64,000 bases of DNA from Lampris incognitus (Eukaryota; Chordata; Actinopteri; Lampriformes; Lampridae): the NCBI RefSeq assembly GCF_029633865.1, contig NC_079212.1, positions 103,999,473 through 104,063,472 of the forward strand. Direction: 5' to 3'. The translations under genes were made by a program, and so were the position numbers. Each line of letters begins with the position of its first letter. The stretch's first letter is position 1. Of this stretch, positions 11,331 to 26,633 are shown piece by piece. The notes under the pieces are model-generated. The model worked only from the letters and a program-made list of their open reading frames with translations. It made no database searches and was not told the origin of the DNA.

Positions 11331-11849
11331 TTAAACCACACACATATAGAATCTCTACATGACAAAAAGAGCAAATCAGAATAGCTCACAAACATGTTTG
11401 AATAAACTACTAGCAGCCTCTTCTCTCCGGTTAACATGTAGTCACTGTGCATATATCCAGCGCACATATTGCACAAAGGTCACGACAAAGCAAATCCAAA
11501 TACATTTATCAAATGTGGTAGAATGATAAATTTAGGGCACTCTGACATACACCAACAGCCAAGCAAACTTACGTCGTCAAAAATAATATCACTGCTGCAC
11601 CGCTCAAAAATATGCATACATGCATTGGAGATATGTGTAGAAATTGGAAACAAGCCAGTGCTTTGTCAAGCTCATATACTTGCATTCACAGTCTATCTCA
11701 CACAGTTACACACACACCAACGCATGCACATGCACACATACACGCACACACACACACAGGGCTAGGATAAACAGAGAAGGTAGAACAAATGTACCGTGCA
11801 GCCTAAGGCGAGTCACGCAAGCCACTACAAGCTCATAATGGACTAAGAA

Positions 11850-11896
<47 letters not shown>

Positions 11897-12682
11897 TGTG
11901 TTGTGTAAAACAAAGATGAAGTATAAGTGGGGAAAAAAGAGAGAGTCTATATGCGTTAGCTGTAGTTTTTGAGTGTGTGCTGGGGCCATCTGCATGAGAG
12001 CGAGTGTGTCACGAGTCTACATCTACATTCATGAATCATCCATACACAAAAAAATGCATACATTTGTCTATCCTGTCCTACATATGTAGCGCTATATAAA
12101 TATATACATATTTACATAAATATATACATATAAATATATAATATATAGATAGCGCTATATAAATGTAATGATTATTATTATTATCATTAGATGTAATAGG
12201 CTATATTTCTCAAATGAGATGTTCACAAAAAACAAAAGGGAAAAAAAAGACATCAAACTGTGAAAATAGTCTTGTTCCATGTATTTTTCCACTTCCGCTC
12301 CCTGAGAGGGGGTTGTATTTGTATTTGGGTTATTGTTTTCCATAGGAAGGCAGGCCCAGGACACTGCCAATATTTGTCTGCAAACAGTCCTACTGAGAGC
12401 CTTCTTTGATGTTCCTAATGAGTCAATTAGCATTGGGCTGATTAACAAGAAGACAGAGAAACAGACAGGACCCGGCTGATGGTCTCTGGTGGGCCATTTG
12501 AATATGGTGCCTGTCTACATTAGCTTCATGACTGTATCACCATCGATCCATTTGTCTACATCTTCCTCTGGGTGTTTATTGTATTTGTCCGACATTCATT
12601 CTTTCTATCTTTATCGGCACTAGTTCTATTTATCAAACAGTCGACAGTTTGTCTGTCAGTTTGCTGTCCAGGATATTTTTCT
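11330..12682. other. dock3 intron sequence with GT and AT-rich tracts
   Basis: Contains (GT)n at 11850-11901 and an AT-rich stretch at 12085-12180. In the latter AGCGCTATATAAAT occurs twice around TATATACATA units and ends in ATTATTATT, resembling the tail of a dispersed element. No gene is visible. Confidence 0.55.
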
Positions 12683-12805
12683 TGATGCATGCTCAATAAC
12701 CCAGCTAAGAAAATCAAAGAAGGCTGAATCAGATCAACTGGATACAAGGTTTCAATAAACGTTGTATCCAGATGAACTTATTCAACCTTCTTTGATCTCC
12801 AGGAT
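12683..12805. mobile_element. Short foldback made of two inverted Penelope-like tails
   Basis: AAGAAAATCAAAGAAGGCTG and CTTCTTTGATCTCC arms flank a short loop. CTGGATACAA at 12737 faces TTGTATCCAG at 12763. The outer arm is the same sequence as the ends of the PLE at 49.8-51.4 kb (GCATGCTCAATAA, then GAATCAG-type arms). No coding part and no hammerhead core remain. Confidence 0.65.
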
Positions 12806-14114
12806 AATTGTTTTTGTCTGTATGTCTGTTTGTGTGATATCTATCCAATGTTTTTTATTTATAGTTGTGAAAATGGCTTTTGAAGAAAAAAAAAAATCAA
12901 AAAAGTTTTGACTTTTAGGCATCTGAAGTCGCTGCGCCAAGCTGTTCAGGTAACATCAGTTGCTCGGGTAGATCGACTGATGTGGGTGTCAGCTTTGTTT
13001 TGAAGATGAAAACGCTGGGGAAATTCACCTCGCAAATATGTGTATGTGATGTTGCAAATGAAATCAGATATAATTGCAAACACGCAGACACGAGTTACAA
13101 ACAAACCAAACTATCAAAATTTGGTGCACAACTTAAGAAATCCTAAGAAGACCTACAAAGGTTAACACATCCTGACTATAACTCCTTTGGGGCATCTGCT
13201 CTTATTTGTAGGTCCAGCCAAGCTCGTTCCCCGTGAACTCTGAACAACCTGCTGCTACAGCTGTCACCTTAAGTATATCACACAGACACACACATATAAG
13301 AAGAGCACATGTGCATGCTCTCACAGCAACACAGATGCACATACACAAGCATGTGGTAAAAGAAAGGTTCATATAGATTCAAAGTCATACCTGCAAACAA
13401 ATACACACTGGCATACACATAGACACAAGGATATAAACATGCACAGACATATATACAAAGACACACTACCGGCAGCAGCTATGGTGTGACGATGCACACT
13501 GGAAAGAAAGGGGGAGGTATGAACCTAATGCAACGATACATCTGGGCAAAGTGTGACTGAAATGAGATCAGCTACCCGATGAAGCCATAGAAGGCATAGT
13601 TTATGAAATAAAATTGGATCCATGCTGTCAATCATTCCCACAGCTGGTTGCAGTATGTGTTGTTCACCTATCAGTGGTTTAGGATTATGTATTGATCTCA
13701 TTTACTTGTAGGCTCATTTCAAATCTCAGCATCAGGGTTAAAATGTGTTTTGGAAGGCATGGGTCTCAGGATGAGATTAAATGTAATATTATGATAATAA
13801 TCATCACTGTAATACATTGTATGATGATGTGGTATTTTACTGATCCTTCCAGTGATATTCCCTTTTCGCTTGCCAACTCAGCGCCTTGCCCAAGGACACT
13901 TCAGCAAGGGAGATATTTGTCAAAATCGGGGCTTTATCTGGAGATCTCAAGTTCAATGGTGGTCTCACTACTCACTAAAGTAGAACATCCTGTTGCAAAT
14001 ACCGTTTAGTGCATCTGTATTGCGCTAAACATCTACATGCAAAAGGTCCATCAAAAACTGTGCTGCATGTATTCCAACCACAATAGCACGATGTATGGGT
14101 GTATGATGAACAAG
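12806..14114. other. dock3 intron sequence; degenerate CA-rich stretch and one repeat-like fragment
   Basis: 13275-13470 is an irregular CA-rich stretch. About 13865-13920 (GCGCCTTGCCCAAGGACAC) resembles part of a widespread teleost repeat, but I cannot delimit it. The rest is unremarkable. Confidence 0.4.
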
Positions 14115-14128
14115 AAAATGCGTAAATC

Positions 14129-14569
14129 GGGGTGTCCGGGTAGCATAGCAGTCTATTTTGTTGCATACCAACACGGGATCACCAGTTTGAATCCCCATGT
14201 TACCTCCGACTTGGTCGGGCGACCCTACAGACACAATTGGCCCTGTCTGCCAGTGGGAAAACGGATGTGGGTATGTGTTCTGGTCTCTGCACTAGCGCCT
14301 CCTCTGGTCAGTTGGGGCACCTGTTCGGGGGGAGGAGGAACTGGGGAGGAACAGCGTGATCCTTCAACGTGCTACATCCCCCTAATGAAACTCCTCACTG
14401 CCAGGTGAAAAGAAGCAGCTGGTGACTCCACGTGTATCAGAGGAGGCATGTGGTAGTCTGCAGCTGCTAACCCTAACCCTCTCCCCAGCTCAGAGAGTGC
14501 AGTGGGGTGATTGGACAGGTATGATTGGGGAGAAAAAGGAGGGGGGGGATCCAAAATAAATAAATAAAT
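14129..14569 (+). mobile_element. SINE family 1, copy E
   Basis: Plus copy, GGTGTCCGGGTAGCATAGC to an AAATAAATAAATAAA tail. Imperfect TSD AAAATGCGTAAATC at 14115-14128 against AAAATGGCTAAATC at 14570-14583. Near 14465 the body is altered to two CTAACC units. Confidence 0.88.
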
Positions 14570-14583
14570 AAAATGGCTAAATC

Positions 14584-14937
14584 TCTTGCTTAAATCATGT
14601 AGTTTCATAATAGGAATCAGAATCCCCTTTATTCGCCAAGGTACATTACTTGCACCAGAAATGTTTCTTGGTGTTTTCAGTGCAGCTGAGTACAGTAGGC
14701 TAACTAAACAGAATACCCAGACGTTGCACTGCTGTCTAAAACATCAAGAGAGATGGTTCCAATGGGGCTGATGGTTCCCAGGGAGGAAAGGATCGAAGAA
14801 ACCAGTGAGAGCAAGAAGTAGTCAACCAGTTTGTGTTTCAGAAAAAAAAATGTGTCCTGTGATAACTATGTAAACTGATATCCTTTGTCACTACAAGTCA
14901 ATTTTTTAATATTTTGATTGATTTGAAAGCAGTGAAT
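14584..14937. other. dock3 intron sequence, nothing recognised
   Basis: Short unique stretch between two SINEs, without a supportable frame or repeat. Confidence 0.5.
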
Positions 14938-14952
14938 ACATGAAAACTTTTT

Positions 14953-15375
14953 TTCCCCCTTTTCTCCCCAGTTGTATCTGGCCAATTACCACGCTCTTTC
15001 GAGCCGTCCCGGTCGCTGCTCCACCCACTTTGCCGATCTGGGGAGGGCTGCAGACTACCACATGCTTCCCCTGATACACGTGGAATCGCCGCTTCTTTTC
15101 ACCTGACAGTGAGGAGTTTCACCAGGGCGACATAGCATGTGGGAGGATGACGCTATTCCTCGCAGTTCCCCCTCCCCCCTGAACAGGCCCCCCCGACCGA
15201 CCACAGGAGGCGCTAGTGCAACAACCAGCACACATACTGCCATCCGGCTTCCCACCCGCAGACACGGCCAATTGTGTCTGTAGGGACGCCCGACCAAGCT
15301 GGAGGTAACACGGGGATTCGAACCAACGATCCCCATGTTGGTAGTCAGCGGAATAGACTGCTATGCTATGCAGAC
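14953..15375 (-). mobile_element. SINE family 1, copy F, with perfect 15-bp target-site duplication
   Basis: Minus copy bounded by ACATGAAAACTTTTT at 14938-14952 and 15376-15390. The head at the high end reads as the complement of GTCTGCATAGCATAGCAG. This copy is among the best anchors for the family ends. Confidence 0.93.
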
Positions 15376-15390
15376 ACATGAAAACTTTTT

Positions 15391-15831
15391 GAAAAAAATA
15401 ATGTTGGTTCCTCTCAGGGTTTTAAAGCGTTAAAGAGTGGATTGACCGAGCAGTAGGACACAGAACTGATGCGAGTGCTAATCTCCTGCAAACCATATGA
15501 TGGAGAGTGCATTAGTACAGCTAAGAGCAACGCATCACACTTAAAGCATTTCAGAGTGACACATACCCACAAATACATGCACATGTATGCACAAACACTC
15601 AAACTACACACATAGAAATCTGTACATGCACACAAGTGCAGGCAATTCCACCCACATATTTGAGAAAAAGACACCAAATCTCCCCCATCTCCCACACTTT
15701 GACATACAAACAGTCTATCCTAACACAAGCACAAATATGTGGACTCATCTTACCTCACACACATCTGCACACTCACAATAGTTTCACTCACATGCACTAG
15801 TATGCACACAAATACCAACATGAGGGTGCGT

Positions 15832-15919
<88 letters not shown>

Positions 15920-16640
15920 CGCACCAGACCCATTACCAGACAGACGGTGCCTAATCAGGTCAATGGAAATGTCCATCATGCCATCAGATGGAATTAGAAA
16001 GAGAGAGGGAGAGAGCAAGTGATTGGGGGAGTTGGAAAAGAAGGAGAGAAAGTGAGAAACTGGAATGGCAGACAGAGAGGGAGAGGCTGAAAGAGAGAGA
16101 TATAGGAAACACGGCAGTGAGAGAGAAGAAGGGATTTGGGAGGACAAAAAGGAGGTAGAGCGGGAACGGAGATGGAGTGAGACGAATGATGTAAAGAACA
16201 TGATGATGAAATATGCAAGAGGTTGGTAAATTCTTCACATTAATTCCTATTAATCCTAAACTCGGTCTCTCCTGAGTGCACATCCACGCTCTCCTTATCA
16301 GCCACACCACCCAGCACACAGAAATACTTTACAGATGTCTCAGCACAGGTTCAACAATCACACCGTGCATCTACTGTTAATGAGCACCAGAGCTGAGCCA
16401 CGCTGTCGATAAGGACCGAACCAAATGTTGCTTACATCCACAGTTGATGAAAAATAAGTCTCTTGGTTATAGTCATTGGATTGAGATACATTTTCATTAA
16501 AAAAAAAAAAAAAAAAAACCATACAACCCTAGATACTGTATGTGGAACATATAGAAAAACTGCACTTGGCTTTCTATTTGGACAAGTTACACATGGTTGT
16601 TGCAATGATGGAAATTCTTTAATAGTAATTAGAGGATGTA
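15391..16640. other. dock3 intron sequence with a long (CA)n at 15832-15918
   Basis: Degenerate CA-rich sequence at 15560-15830 leads into a pure (CA)n of about 43 units. Purine-rich sequence follows at 15995-16170, and a run of 19 A lies at about 16500-16518. No coding sequence. Confidence 0.6.
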
Positions 16641-16646
16641 TATAAT

Positions 16647-17071
16647 TTTTTTTTCTTTTCCCCCTTTTTCTCCCCAATTGTATCTGTCCAATTACCCAAC
16701 TCTTCAGAGCCGTCCCGGTCGCTGCTCCACCCCTTCTGCCAATCCAGGGAGGGCTGCAGACGATACATGTGGAGTCGCCAGCCGCTTCTTTTCACCTGAC
16801 AGTGAGGAGTTTCACCAGGGGGGACGTAGCACGTGGGAGGATCACGCTATTCCCCCCAGTTCCCCCTCCCCCGAACAGGTGCCCCGACTGACCAGAGGAG
16901 GCGCTAGCGCAGCGACCAGGACATACCCACATCCGGCTTCCCACCCACAGACAGGGCCAATTGTATCTGTAGGGACACCTGACCAAGCCGGAGGTAAACT
17001 GGGGATTTGAACTGGCGATCCCCATGTTGGTAGGCAACAGAATAAACCATTACGCTACCCAGGACGCCCCA
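16647..17071 (-). mobile_element. SINE family 1, copy G (internal 16-bp deletion)
   Basis: Minus copy. The segment normally reading CTACCACATGCCTCCTC is missing before ATACATGTGGAGTCGCC at about 16760. Ends are otherwise typical. I found no convincing TSD. Confidence 0.87.
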
Positions 17072-18997
17072 TTTATATAGTAAATACATAACTGCATTGT
17101 ATTTAAATAAACTGTTAAATTTGTGCAGTATTTATGGTATAAAGGCCAAATGGCATTAAGCACATCATAATCATAACTTACAACAACATAAATGGTAACC
17201 TAGCAGGAAACAGGCTGCTGGTGATGTCCATCCACTTATCTGTGTCCGTGACTACCACACTGATGTAGGGAATACCAAGATGACGTCAGGGTGGCTGCCG
17301 AGATTTTATGTCATCATCAATCTGTGGTTTATAATAAATCAGTGGTCAAGCCTCAAAAAAAATAACTTTCTAGGATGCATAACTGTTGTAGCAACACACA
17401 GCGTACATATATCATTACAAGTTACTCTTACAGCTTACTGTAAAACACGAGATGCATTATGGGCCCTTTATCCACACACCTAAACACTGAATCACAATTT
17501 AACTAAGTACGTAGGTGCAGTGCTGATGGGCTTCTTGCATAACTTTGCATCCTGGTTGTTACTGCACTTGACTTTCAGCCCCCCTTTGTAGAATTTTAAT
17601 ATGAAGCTTAATAAAGGGTCACGTTATACCAAAAGAGTTTTGGACCGCTTAGTACTGTACCTATTTCATTTTACAATCCGCCTCAGTCCTAACACCATCT
17701 GACCACTGCCTCTTGCTCTAGGCAGGTCAGCGAGGCCTATTATCAGCCCATTATAGTTATTCAATAGGATGCCGTCTGTGTGGTTGCCTGTGGGTCACAC
17801 ACACAAGCATACCGAGGCACACAGACACAGAGTGGGACAGCGGAAAAGACAAAGTTAGAGAAGAGGATGCTACATAGACACACAAACATGCTTCAACAAG
17901 GACATGTGCATAGATGTACATGCCAACATGACACATACACACAACAAATACCCACAATAAATGCACACACATTTGTTGTATACGTGCAAATGCGTAGTCA
18001 CAGACACAGCTGATGTGCTGGTACTCTCAATCATGGGTGAAAATACACATGCACATGCACACAGACACACATGCAGCTACAGAGCACACTGAACAGTCTC
18101 AGGCCTGCCACATGCGCAAATCCACAAACACACAAAAGCAACAATGAGCCAAATCCTATTCCTTGTACACCCACCAAGCACACAAGAGGCAGGAAAATGC
18201 ATGAATCAGCAGTAGGCTTACAGCTATGAACACACACACACACAGGAGTAAAAACAGCATGGAAAACCAAAACAAGCCATATAAATCCACAGACAAATGC
18301 AAACAAATGGAATTAAAAGGCAATATTTGCAGCCATTAAATGCAAACGAGCCTGTTTGGGATGAGCGTTTGCAGCATAAACAGAGTCACCTTTTCCCTTT
18401 TCTGAAAAAAAAAAGGAATCCCATGGGACGCACAACTCATGACACAATACTTTTGAGCAGATAGGTCAACACTGAGACCTTTGTTTGCAAAAAGCAGTTT
18501 TCCAGGAATCCTCACTTATTTAGTTTACCAAATATCAACTCGTGAATTTCAGATAACAATTACTTAAATGAATCCATTTGTATCGTAAATATTTTGGATC
18601 GATTACATACTGAAGCCAATGAGGACCAAAGCCTGTAATAAGTGATGTTGCTTGAGAGGTCTCTGCACTGCAAGGCTGGGGGAGTTAAACACATTGTGGA
18701 CTGGTGCACACACGACCCAATGCAATAATTTAGCCTATGCCATAATCTGCAAAAACAATGCTCAGTCGTGAGTGTAAAGCTGTTTTAAAATATCTGCCCT
18801 TGGGATCACCTTTAAGTCCTGGAATAAATAATGGTTTTCTACAAACAGACGCTTTAACAAAGCAAAGATGTATCTGTTGTTCTGTGCTGAAAAGAACGAG
18901 GGACTAGATAATGGTTTCTTTTGATTCCACCAGATGTGTTTCTGATGTCTACTTTCCTCATTGTTACTGCTGAATAAACTCGTAGAGGCTAAAGCTA

Positions 18998-19029
<32 letters not shown>

Positions 19030-19116
19030 GTGCAAAAACATGCAAACACACAAAAACAGTCACAAACACAAGCAAGCAAGCACATTTTATGTATATGGCA
19101 CTTTTAAAAACATAGC
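17072..19116. other. dock3 intron sequence, CA-rich in places
   Basis: 17780-18310 is irregularly CA-rich with ACACATGCACATG-type units, and a short pure (CA)n lies at 18998-19023. I see no gene or defined mobile element. Confidence 0.5.
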
Positions 19117-19131
19117 TACAAAGTGCTTCAC

Positions 19132-19364
19132 CAAAGCAAGAGAGGCAAGATTGAGATGGCTTGGACATGTGTGGGGGACAGATGCTGGGTTTATTGGGAG
19201 AAGGATGCTGAATATGGAGCTGCCAGGTAAGAGGAAAAGAGGAAGGCCAAAGAGGAGGTTTATGGATGTGGTGAGGGAGGACATGCAGAGGACAGGAAGA
19301 GATGGAAATGGATAATCCACTGTGGCGACCCCTAACGGGAACAGCCGAAAGTAGCAGTAGTAGT
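19132..19364 (+). mobile_element. 5'-truncated RTE-type LINE, 3' end only
   Basis: Encodes the extreme C-terminus of an RTE-type reverse transcriptase: ARLRWLGHVWGTD, then GRRMLNMELPGKRKRGRPKR and RFMDVVREDM. It then runs through GGCGACCCCTAACGGGAACA into an AGTAG-rich tail. The insertion is framed by TACAAAGTGCTTCAC (19117-19131) and TACAAAGTGCTTTAC (19365-19379), a 15-bp TSD with one change. The frame is shortened near the end relative to the family, so it is a dead copy. Confidence 0.88.
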
Positions 19365-19783
19365 TACAAAGTGCTTTACACTCAATACACGAAACACGAA
19401 TCAATACGTAAATGCACAAAAATAACTAAATACACAAAAAACATTCATTCATGCACAAATATTACATTATAAAATATTATATTGTAAATAATATAATACA
19501 ATTAATATTATTTAACAAGTAATCAACATATCATTAATAGTATTAATGATAATAAAATATATTATGAAATTGTAAATACAACACATGTACACACATATGC
19601 TTCACCACACAAGCTAAATCTTACATGCATCTGTATACACATTTGTGTGCATGCATCCATAAGTGATTACAAATATATTCTAAGACTCACATTCACACTT
19701 CAAAGTATAAACATGCCTAAAGAACACATTTACTCGCTCATCCAATTCTTAAACCAAGTAGTACAGAGATTAGACTAAGACAC

Positions 19784-19785
<2 letters not shown>

Positions 19786-19842
<57 letters not shown>

Positions 19843-19899
19843 CTCACACATTTGCAAAATGGGGCTGTAGCCCAGCAGGCTAGCTAACAAACAAACAAA

Positions 19900-19984
<85 letters not shown>
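19786..19984. repeat. Two long (CA)n microsatellites
   Basis: (CA)n at about 19786-19838 and 19903-19984, separated by 64 bp that includes an (ACAA)n run at 19886-19903. Confidence 0.95.
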
Positions 19985-21892
<1,908 letters not shown>

Positions 21893-21972
21893 GCTGGGAC
21901 TGCTGGGATAGGCTCCAGCATCCCCATGACCCTGAGAGCAGGGTAAGTGGTTTGGATAATGGATGGATGGAC
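21893..21972 (+). mobile_element. SINE family 2, 3' fragment
   Basis: Contains only the 3' end of family 2 (CTGCTGGGATAGGCTCCAGC to GGATAATGGATGGATGG). Strongly 5'-truncated. Confidence 0.85.
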
Positions 21973-23639
21973 CCAACTGGACACTACTCTGGATGAAAAT
22001 AGCGACTTTGCATCCTTAACGTGGAGCTATAGGTTGAGCGAGCTGTGCCCACTTGCAGTCACTTCTGCTGATTGGCTGAAGATGATATAAAAGCATCACG
22101 CCACTATCAGCATATGTGATATCTACTAGTACTTGGAGGACACCGCAATAGAATATAGGCAAACCCACCCCTCTAGGCTCAAATATGTAGACACACACAC
22201 GCACATGGACACATGCATATAGGAATAGATGGGTGGTGTTTTTGAAAGGACGCATGAGATAGTTTTTATAGCGTGAAAATTAAAAAATAAAGTGCATTTA
22301 TTTCTCTAATTTGCTTCTTATTTGCACTTCACCCTAGCTTACCTTTCATTCGTACTCTATCTGTGAACCGCTGGTATACTCGTGGTCACCATGGGGCAAC
22401 TACGGGAAATACAAAACTCCATATAAGACATTAACGAGAAACATTAGCATTATCATCATTATAATTATTAACATGATGTGTCAATAAGCATAACCAGGTT
22501 ACATTGTAAGAGAATTTTTCGATATTGCATTTCATCTCCAGAAGAGGGGATTTTAACATCTATAACATTGCTGAGAATGGAAAAATTAAATCAGTGACTG
22601 GATGTTAAAATAGACCTCACAGGTCCATTTTCAAACGCTCAGGTCATCTTATTGAGTGAATAAACATGTGTTCAAGCGTTAAATCGTGTGCCAGGTGATT
22701 ATGCAGTCCTCTTGTAGGCCTAAAGAGCCTGTTAAGCTAGCAGAACCGTTTTAGGTCCATGAAATATGCATCAACGCCCTGAAAAAAAACTCAAGCTTTT
22801 TTTCCCCCCTCCCGTTTTTAAAATGTGTAATGTAAACAGATATGGGAAATTATTCAGCGACACGACGTGAACAGGAATGTAAAATATACAAATTAAAACA
22901 AACCTTTCCGCTAACATCCTGGCTTCGTAGACGTAACCCTGAGATGCGGACGCGCTAGCGGGCGTGCGTTAAGCCCCGCCCATCTGAGGCAGACAGGCCG
23001 GGCCTTGCTGGGAGAAACTACGACACACCCAGACCTCTGCAGGTGACTACGACTCAAATAGAGAGAGGAAAGATGGAAAGGACAAAGAGTAATAAAACCG
23101 GCATGAGAGGAACGCTGAACAAATGGAGGGGTGGAGAGAGGAATGAGAGAAAGAAGGTTTTGAAGTTTTTGCCTGAAGGACATCCCATACCGTCTCAAAC
23201 TCTCTGACGTCATCTCGCTCACACCCGTTGCTTTACCGCGTCTGCGATCCAAGGCAGACATGTGCAGCAGGGTGCAGAGACAAACATGAGCAAAATCACA
23301 AGAAACTAGAAACTAAGTAGTTATAACACGAGCAATAAAGAAAAGCGGTAACCCAGTAGTAGACCAGGATGTCTGCAAAATCTGAATTTTCATTAAAACC
23401 TGACATTTTTCTAACTACATAAATTTGCCCATCCAAAGAAATGGACTTTCCCATATGAAACATACTGAAATAAGGCTAACATAGATATGAAGGTTGAGTA
23501 GACACAAGAAAGACAGGAAATAATAGGCCTCTTTTGTATAAAATGCCAAAAGAAAATCAAAACCGAGGGGATGGAAATAGTGCGTCCCAGCTTAATATGT
23601 AACTAAAAATATGAGAGCCAGCTCCTAATTCTGGTTAGG
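21973..23639. other. dock3 intron sequence; one small CpG-rich patch
   Basis: Mostly AT-rich unique sequence. About 22920-23000 is CpG-rich (GCGGACGCGCTAGCGGGCG), unlike its surroundings. It could be a MITE remnant or a regulatory patch, but I cannot support either. Confidence 0.4.
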
Positions 23640-23830
23640 GTTTATTTGTATAGACCTAAATCACAGTTATCCGGAAGATGATAATGGATGACATCATCTA
23701 TCCCTAGATCCTTAGATGAGGAAAAAAATATTTTCAAGATAAAACAAATAGGAGAAATCCTCTAAAGCATTGCAGGACAGGTCCCTCTTCCAGGACAGAT
23801 ACAATAGGTGAGCAACACAGTAACAGATTT
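23640..23830. repeat. Decayed dispersed repeat of unknown family
   Basis: Phrases such as TATTTGTATAGACCTAAATC and TCCCTCTTCCAGGACAGAT resemble a widespread teleost repeat tail. The ends cannot be defined. Confidence 0.3.
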
Positions 23831-24104
23831 AGAAATAAAATAGTTAATGACTATATTTAAGGCTCTACACAAACATTACATCAATTTTGGTTGCATAGTG
23901 GCTATGAGAGGATGGCACCATCATTGTTCAGGTCAGTTCCTAAAAAGCCTTGTTTTTGCAGTGCGTTTTTTCTGCCACTATACAAAACTTCCCCGGTAAT
24001 ATAAGAATTGCTTTACAGCACACATATTAGTTTAAAGAAGATTTATTGCACATCGTGAGTTCTTCCCCAAAAGACTTTGAGTTATGGCTTGTAAATAAAC
24101 GCAC

Positions 24105-24667
24105 GTGCCGACAGCCATACCAACATGTACACTGGCTCTGCTGAATGACAAAAGCTAAGCAGGTGTGGGCTTGGCTAGTACTCGGCTGGGAGAGTACCCA
24201 AGAAAATGAGTTACTACTGGGAGTGGTGTTGGTGGGCCAGTAGGGAGCAGTCTTCCCGCTGGTCCTAATAAACAACAACAAAATCCCAATGCCCAAGTGC
24301 AGTGGCGGGGACACTGTGCTGTAGAAGATGCTGTCCTTTGGATGAGACATTAAACAGAGGTTCTGACTCACTGTGGTCATTAAAGATCCCATGGCACTTA
24401 TCGCAAAGAGTAGGGGGTCCCCTGGTGTCCTGGCAAAATTCCCAACTTGGCTCTCTCCATCTGGCCTCCTAATCTTCCCACATGTAATTTGCTCAATGAT
24501 TCCTCCCTCTCCACCTCAAGCTGATGTGTGGTGAGCGTTCTGGTGCTAAATGGCTGCCGTGCATCACCCAGGTGGGTGCTACACATTGGTGGTGGTTGAG
24601 GTGAGTTTCCCCCCTTCACTGTAAAACACTTTGGGTGTCTAAATAAAGCACTAAATGTAATCCATTA
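24105..24667 (+). mobile_element. 5S-rRNA-derived SINE (SINE3-like)
   Basis: The first ~120 bp follow 5S rRNA in order: ACAGCCATACCAACATG, AAGCTAAGCAGGTGTGGGC, TAGTACTCGGCTGGGAGAGT. The conserved SINE3 body follows (CTTTGGATGAGACATTAAAC, GTCATTAAAGATCCCATGG), and a 3' part with ACACTTTGGGTGTCTAAATA. This order matches the zebrafish-type SINE3 class, which uses an internal 5S pol III promoter. Divergence in the 5S part suggests an old copy. Confidence 0.85.
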
Positions 24668-25276
24668 CATATCTTGCTGCTAGTCTTTGGAGGAAAAAAA
24701 ATTCACTCAGTTGTCTTTGTGTAAGTTGGCATAAAAGGCGTTGCTAAAATCCAAAAAGTTACCTAGTCCTGCTTTAATATAGAAACAAGGCACACAAAAA
24801 TAAGAAAAGAAAAGAAAAGTGGATGCTGGGACAGCACTGAGAGCAGAAGCATGTGAGCTGGAAGCAGAGTAGATGATGACACTTTTCCAATTCAGTTTTG
24901 ACTTTAGACACTAATAACAAAAACAAATCCTCATGCTATGTAAAAAAAGAGCAGTGGGCAATAGTTTTACCAAGTCAACGTCCATATTAATTCAGAATAC
25001 CTTGCAAACGGCACTTTCAGGGCAAAACAGGTAGAAAGTTTACCATGCTGAACTAGCATATTCCCAACTATTTCTGAAAAGTTCACCGTCTACATTGAAA
25101 TACTGAAACAACAGGGAAATCCAGTGCTCTCTTCTGCTGGGCATGCACACGCGGCTTGAGCCGTCAGCTTTATGCTGATCACATGACAGTCACATGTCAG
25201 CGTTTTTTAAAAGCTCAGTTTTCAGTGGTCCAAAACACCGGCTTAGTGTGAATGGAAGGCCAAAATGGAAAGAAAA
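24668..25276. other. dock3 intron sequence, nothing recognised
   Basis: AT-rich, no supportable feature. Confidence 0.5.
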
Positions 25277-25289
25277 AGATGCATTTTCT

Positions 25290-25737
25290 TTTTTTTTAAT
25301 CCCTCCCCCTCCCCCATTTGCATTTGGCCAATTACCCCACTCTTCTCAGCTGTCCCACTCGCTGCTCCACCCCCTCTGCCGATCCGGGGAGGGCTGCAGA
25401 CTACCACATGCCACCTCCGATACATGTGGAGTCACCAGCTGCTTCTTTTCACCTGACAGTGAGGAGTTTCTCCAGGAGGACGTGGGACATAGAACATGGG
25501 AGGATCACGCTATTCCCCCCCCCCCCAGTTCCCCCTCCCCCACCAACAGGCACCCCAACCAACCAGAGGGGGCACTAGTGCAGCGGCCAGGACACATACC
25601 CACATCTGGCTTCCCACCCGCAGACGCGACCAATTGTGTCTGTATGGATGCCCAACCAAGCCGGAGGTAACACGGGGATTCGAACCGCCGATGCCCGTGT
25701 TGGTAGGCAATGGAATAGACCGCCATGCCACCTGGAC
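25290..25737 (-). mobile_element. SINE family 1, copy H
   Basis: Minus copy with C-run expansions at about 25517-25526. TSD AGATGCATTTTCT at 25277-25289 and AGATGTATTTTCT at 25738-25750 (12 of 13). Confidence 0.91.
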
Positions 25738-25750
25738 AGATGTATTTTCT

Positions 25751-26536
25751 ATTTTACTGTTAGTGCAGACATACTCTAAGTGGAGCAGAAACCCTGAGGT
25801 GCTTATGTATGGTGGGGCATTGCTCCAAAAGACCCAGCATGCTCAGACACCTTTCAATGGGAACATAAGGCTTGCTAATTCTTTTGTCACTGGATTAAAT
25901 AATGAGAAAATAGACCCGTTTTTTGTTTTTTTTCCACATTCAGCTTTTGTCAAATCCCCATTACATAGAGTCTGCAGCAAAAACCTGCCAATTCAGGCTC
26001 ATCATTGAAACATGACATAACTTAATGGTTAGCTGAGACTGTGCTGGAGGGCCTTAGCTTGATTTCCCCATATGGCCATATCTATCAGTGTCCTTTACCA
26101 AGGTACTTTGTCCATATTGCTTTCAGGCGTGCTGCACTTTTCTGGCAGACCCTGTACCCTAACCAGTGTGTGTGTGTGTGTGTGGGGGGGGGGGGATCTG
26201 AATTAAATTCAGTTCAATTTATGTCACTGTGCTGTGAACAAAGGGAAACGTACAACGACTAGTGAAAGAGCTGCCTCGGCCAGTTGCATCAAATAAGCTT
26301 TATTTGACCTCTGATCACAAAGTAACACACACTTAAGACTTGTGTCTCTAGTTAGCTGGATTCACCCAGCACGGCAGTTTATTTATCAAGAGGCATCGAT
26401 CAGGGTAAGGCCAGAGCCATTTCTCTCAACAGGATGTAAGCTGAGAAGCTTTTCCTTGCCAGGATGTCCATGGGCGAAGAGTGTAACCATAACAACCTCC
26501 GCAACCCTTGGTTAGAATGCTGCAGTTAAAGCCCCT

Positions 26537-26537
<1 letters not shown>
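25751..26537. other. dock3 intron sequence with a short TG/poly-G tract
   Basis: (GT)n at about 26166-26183 runs into a poly-G of about 11. No other feature. Confidence 0.5.

Positions 26538-26631
<94 letters not shown>
26538..26631. repeat. (CA)n microsatellite
   Basis: About 47 uninterrupted CA units. Confidence 0.95.

Positions 26632-26633
<2 letters not shown>

Noticed and set aside
24105..24230. A genuine 5S rRNA gene
   Set aside because: The 5S-like part is diverged, lacks a T-run terminator at the proper place and continues into a SINE3 body.
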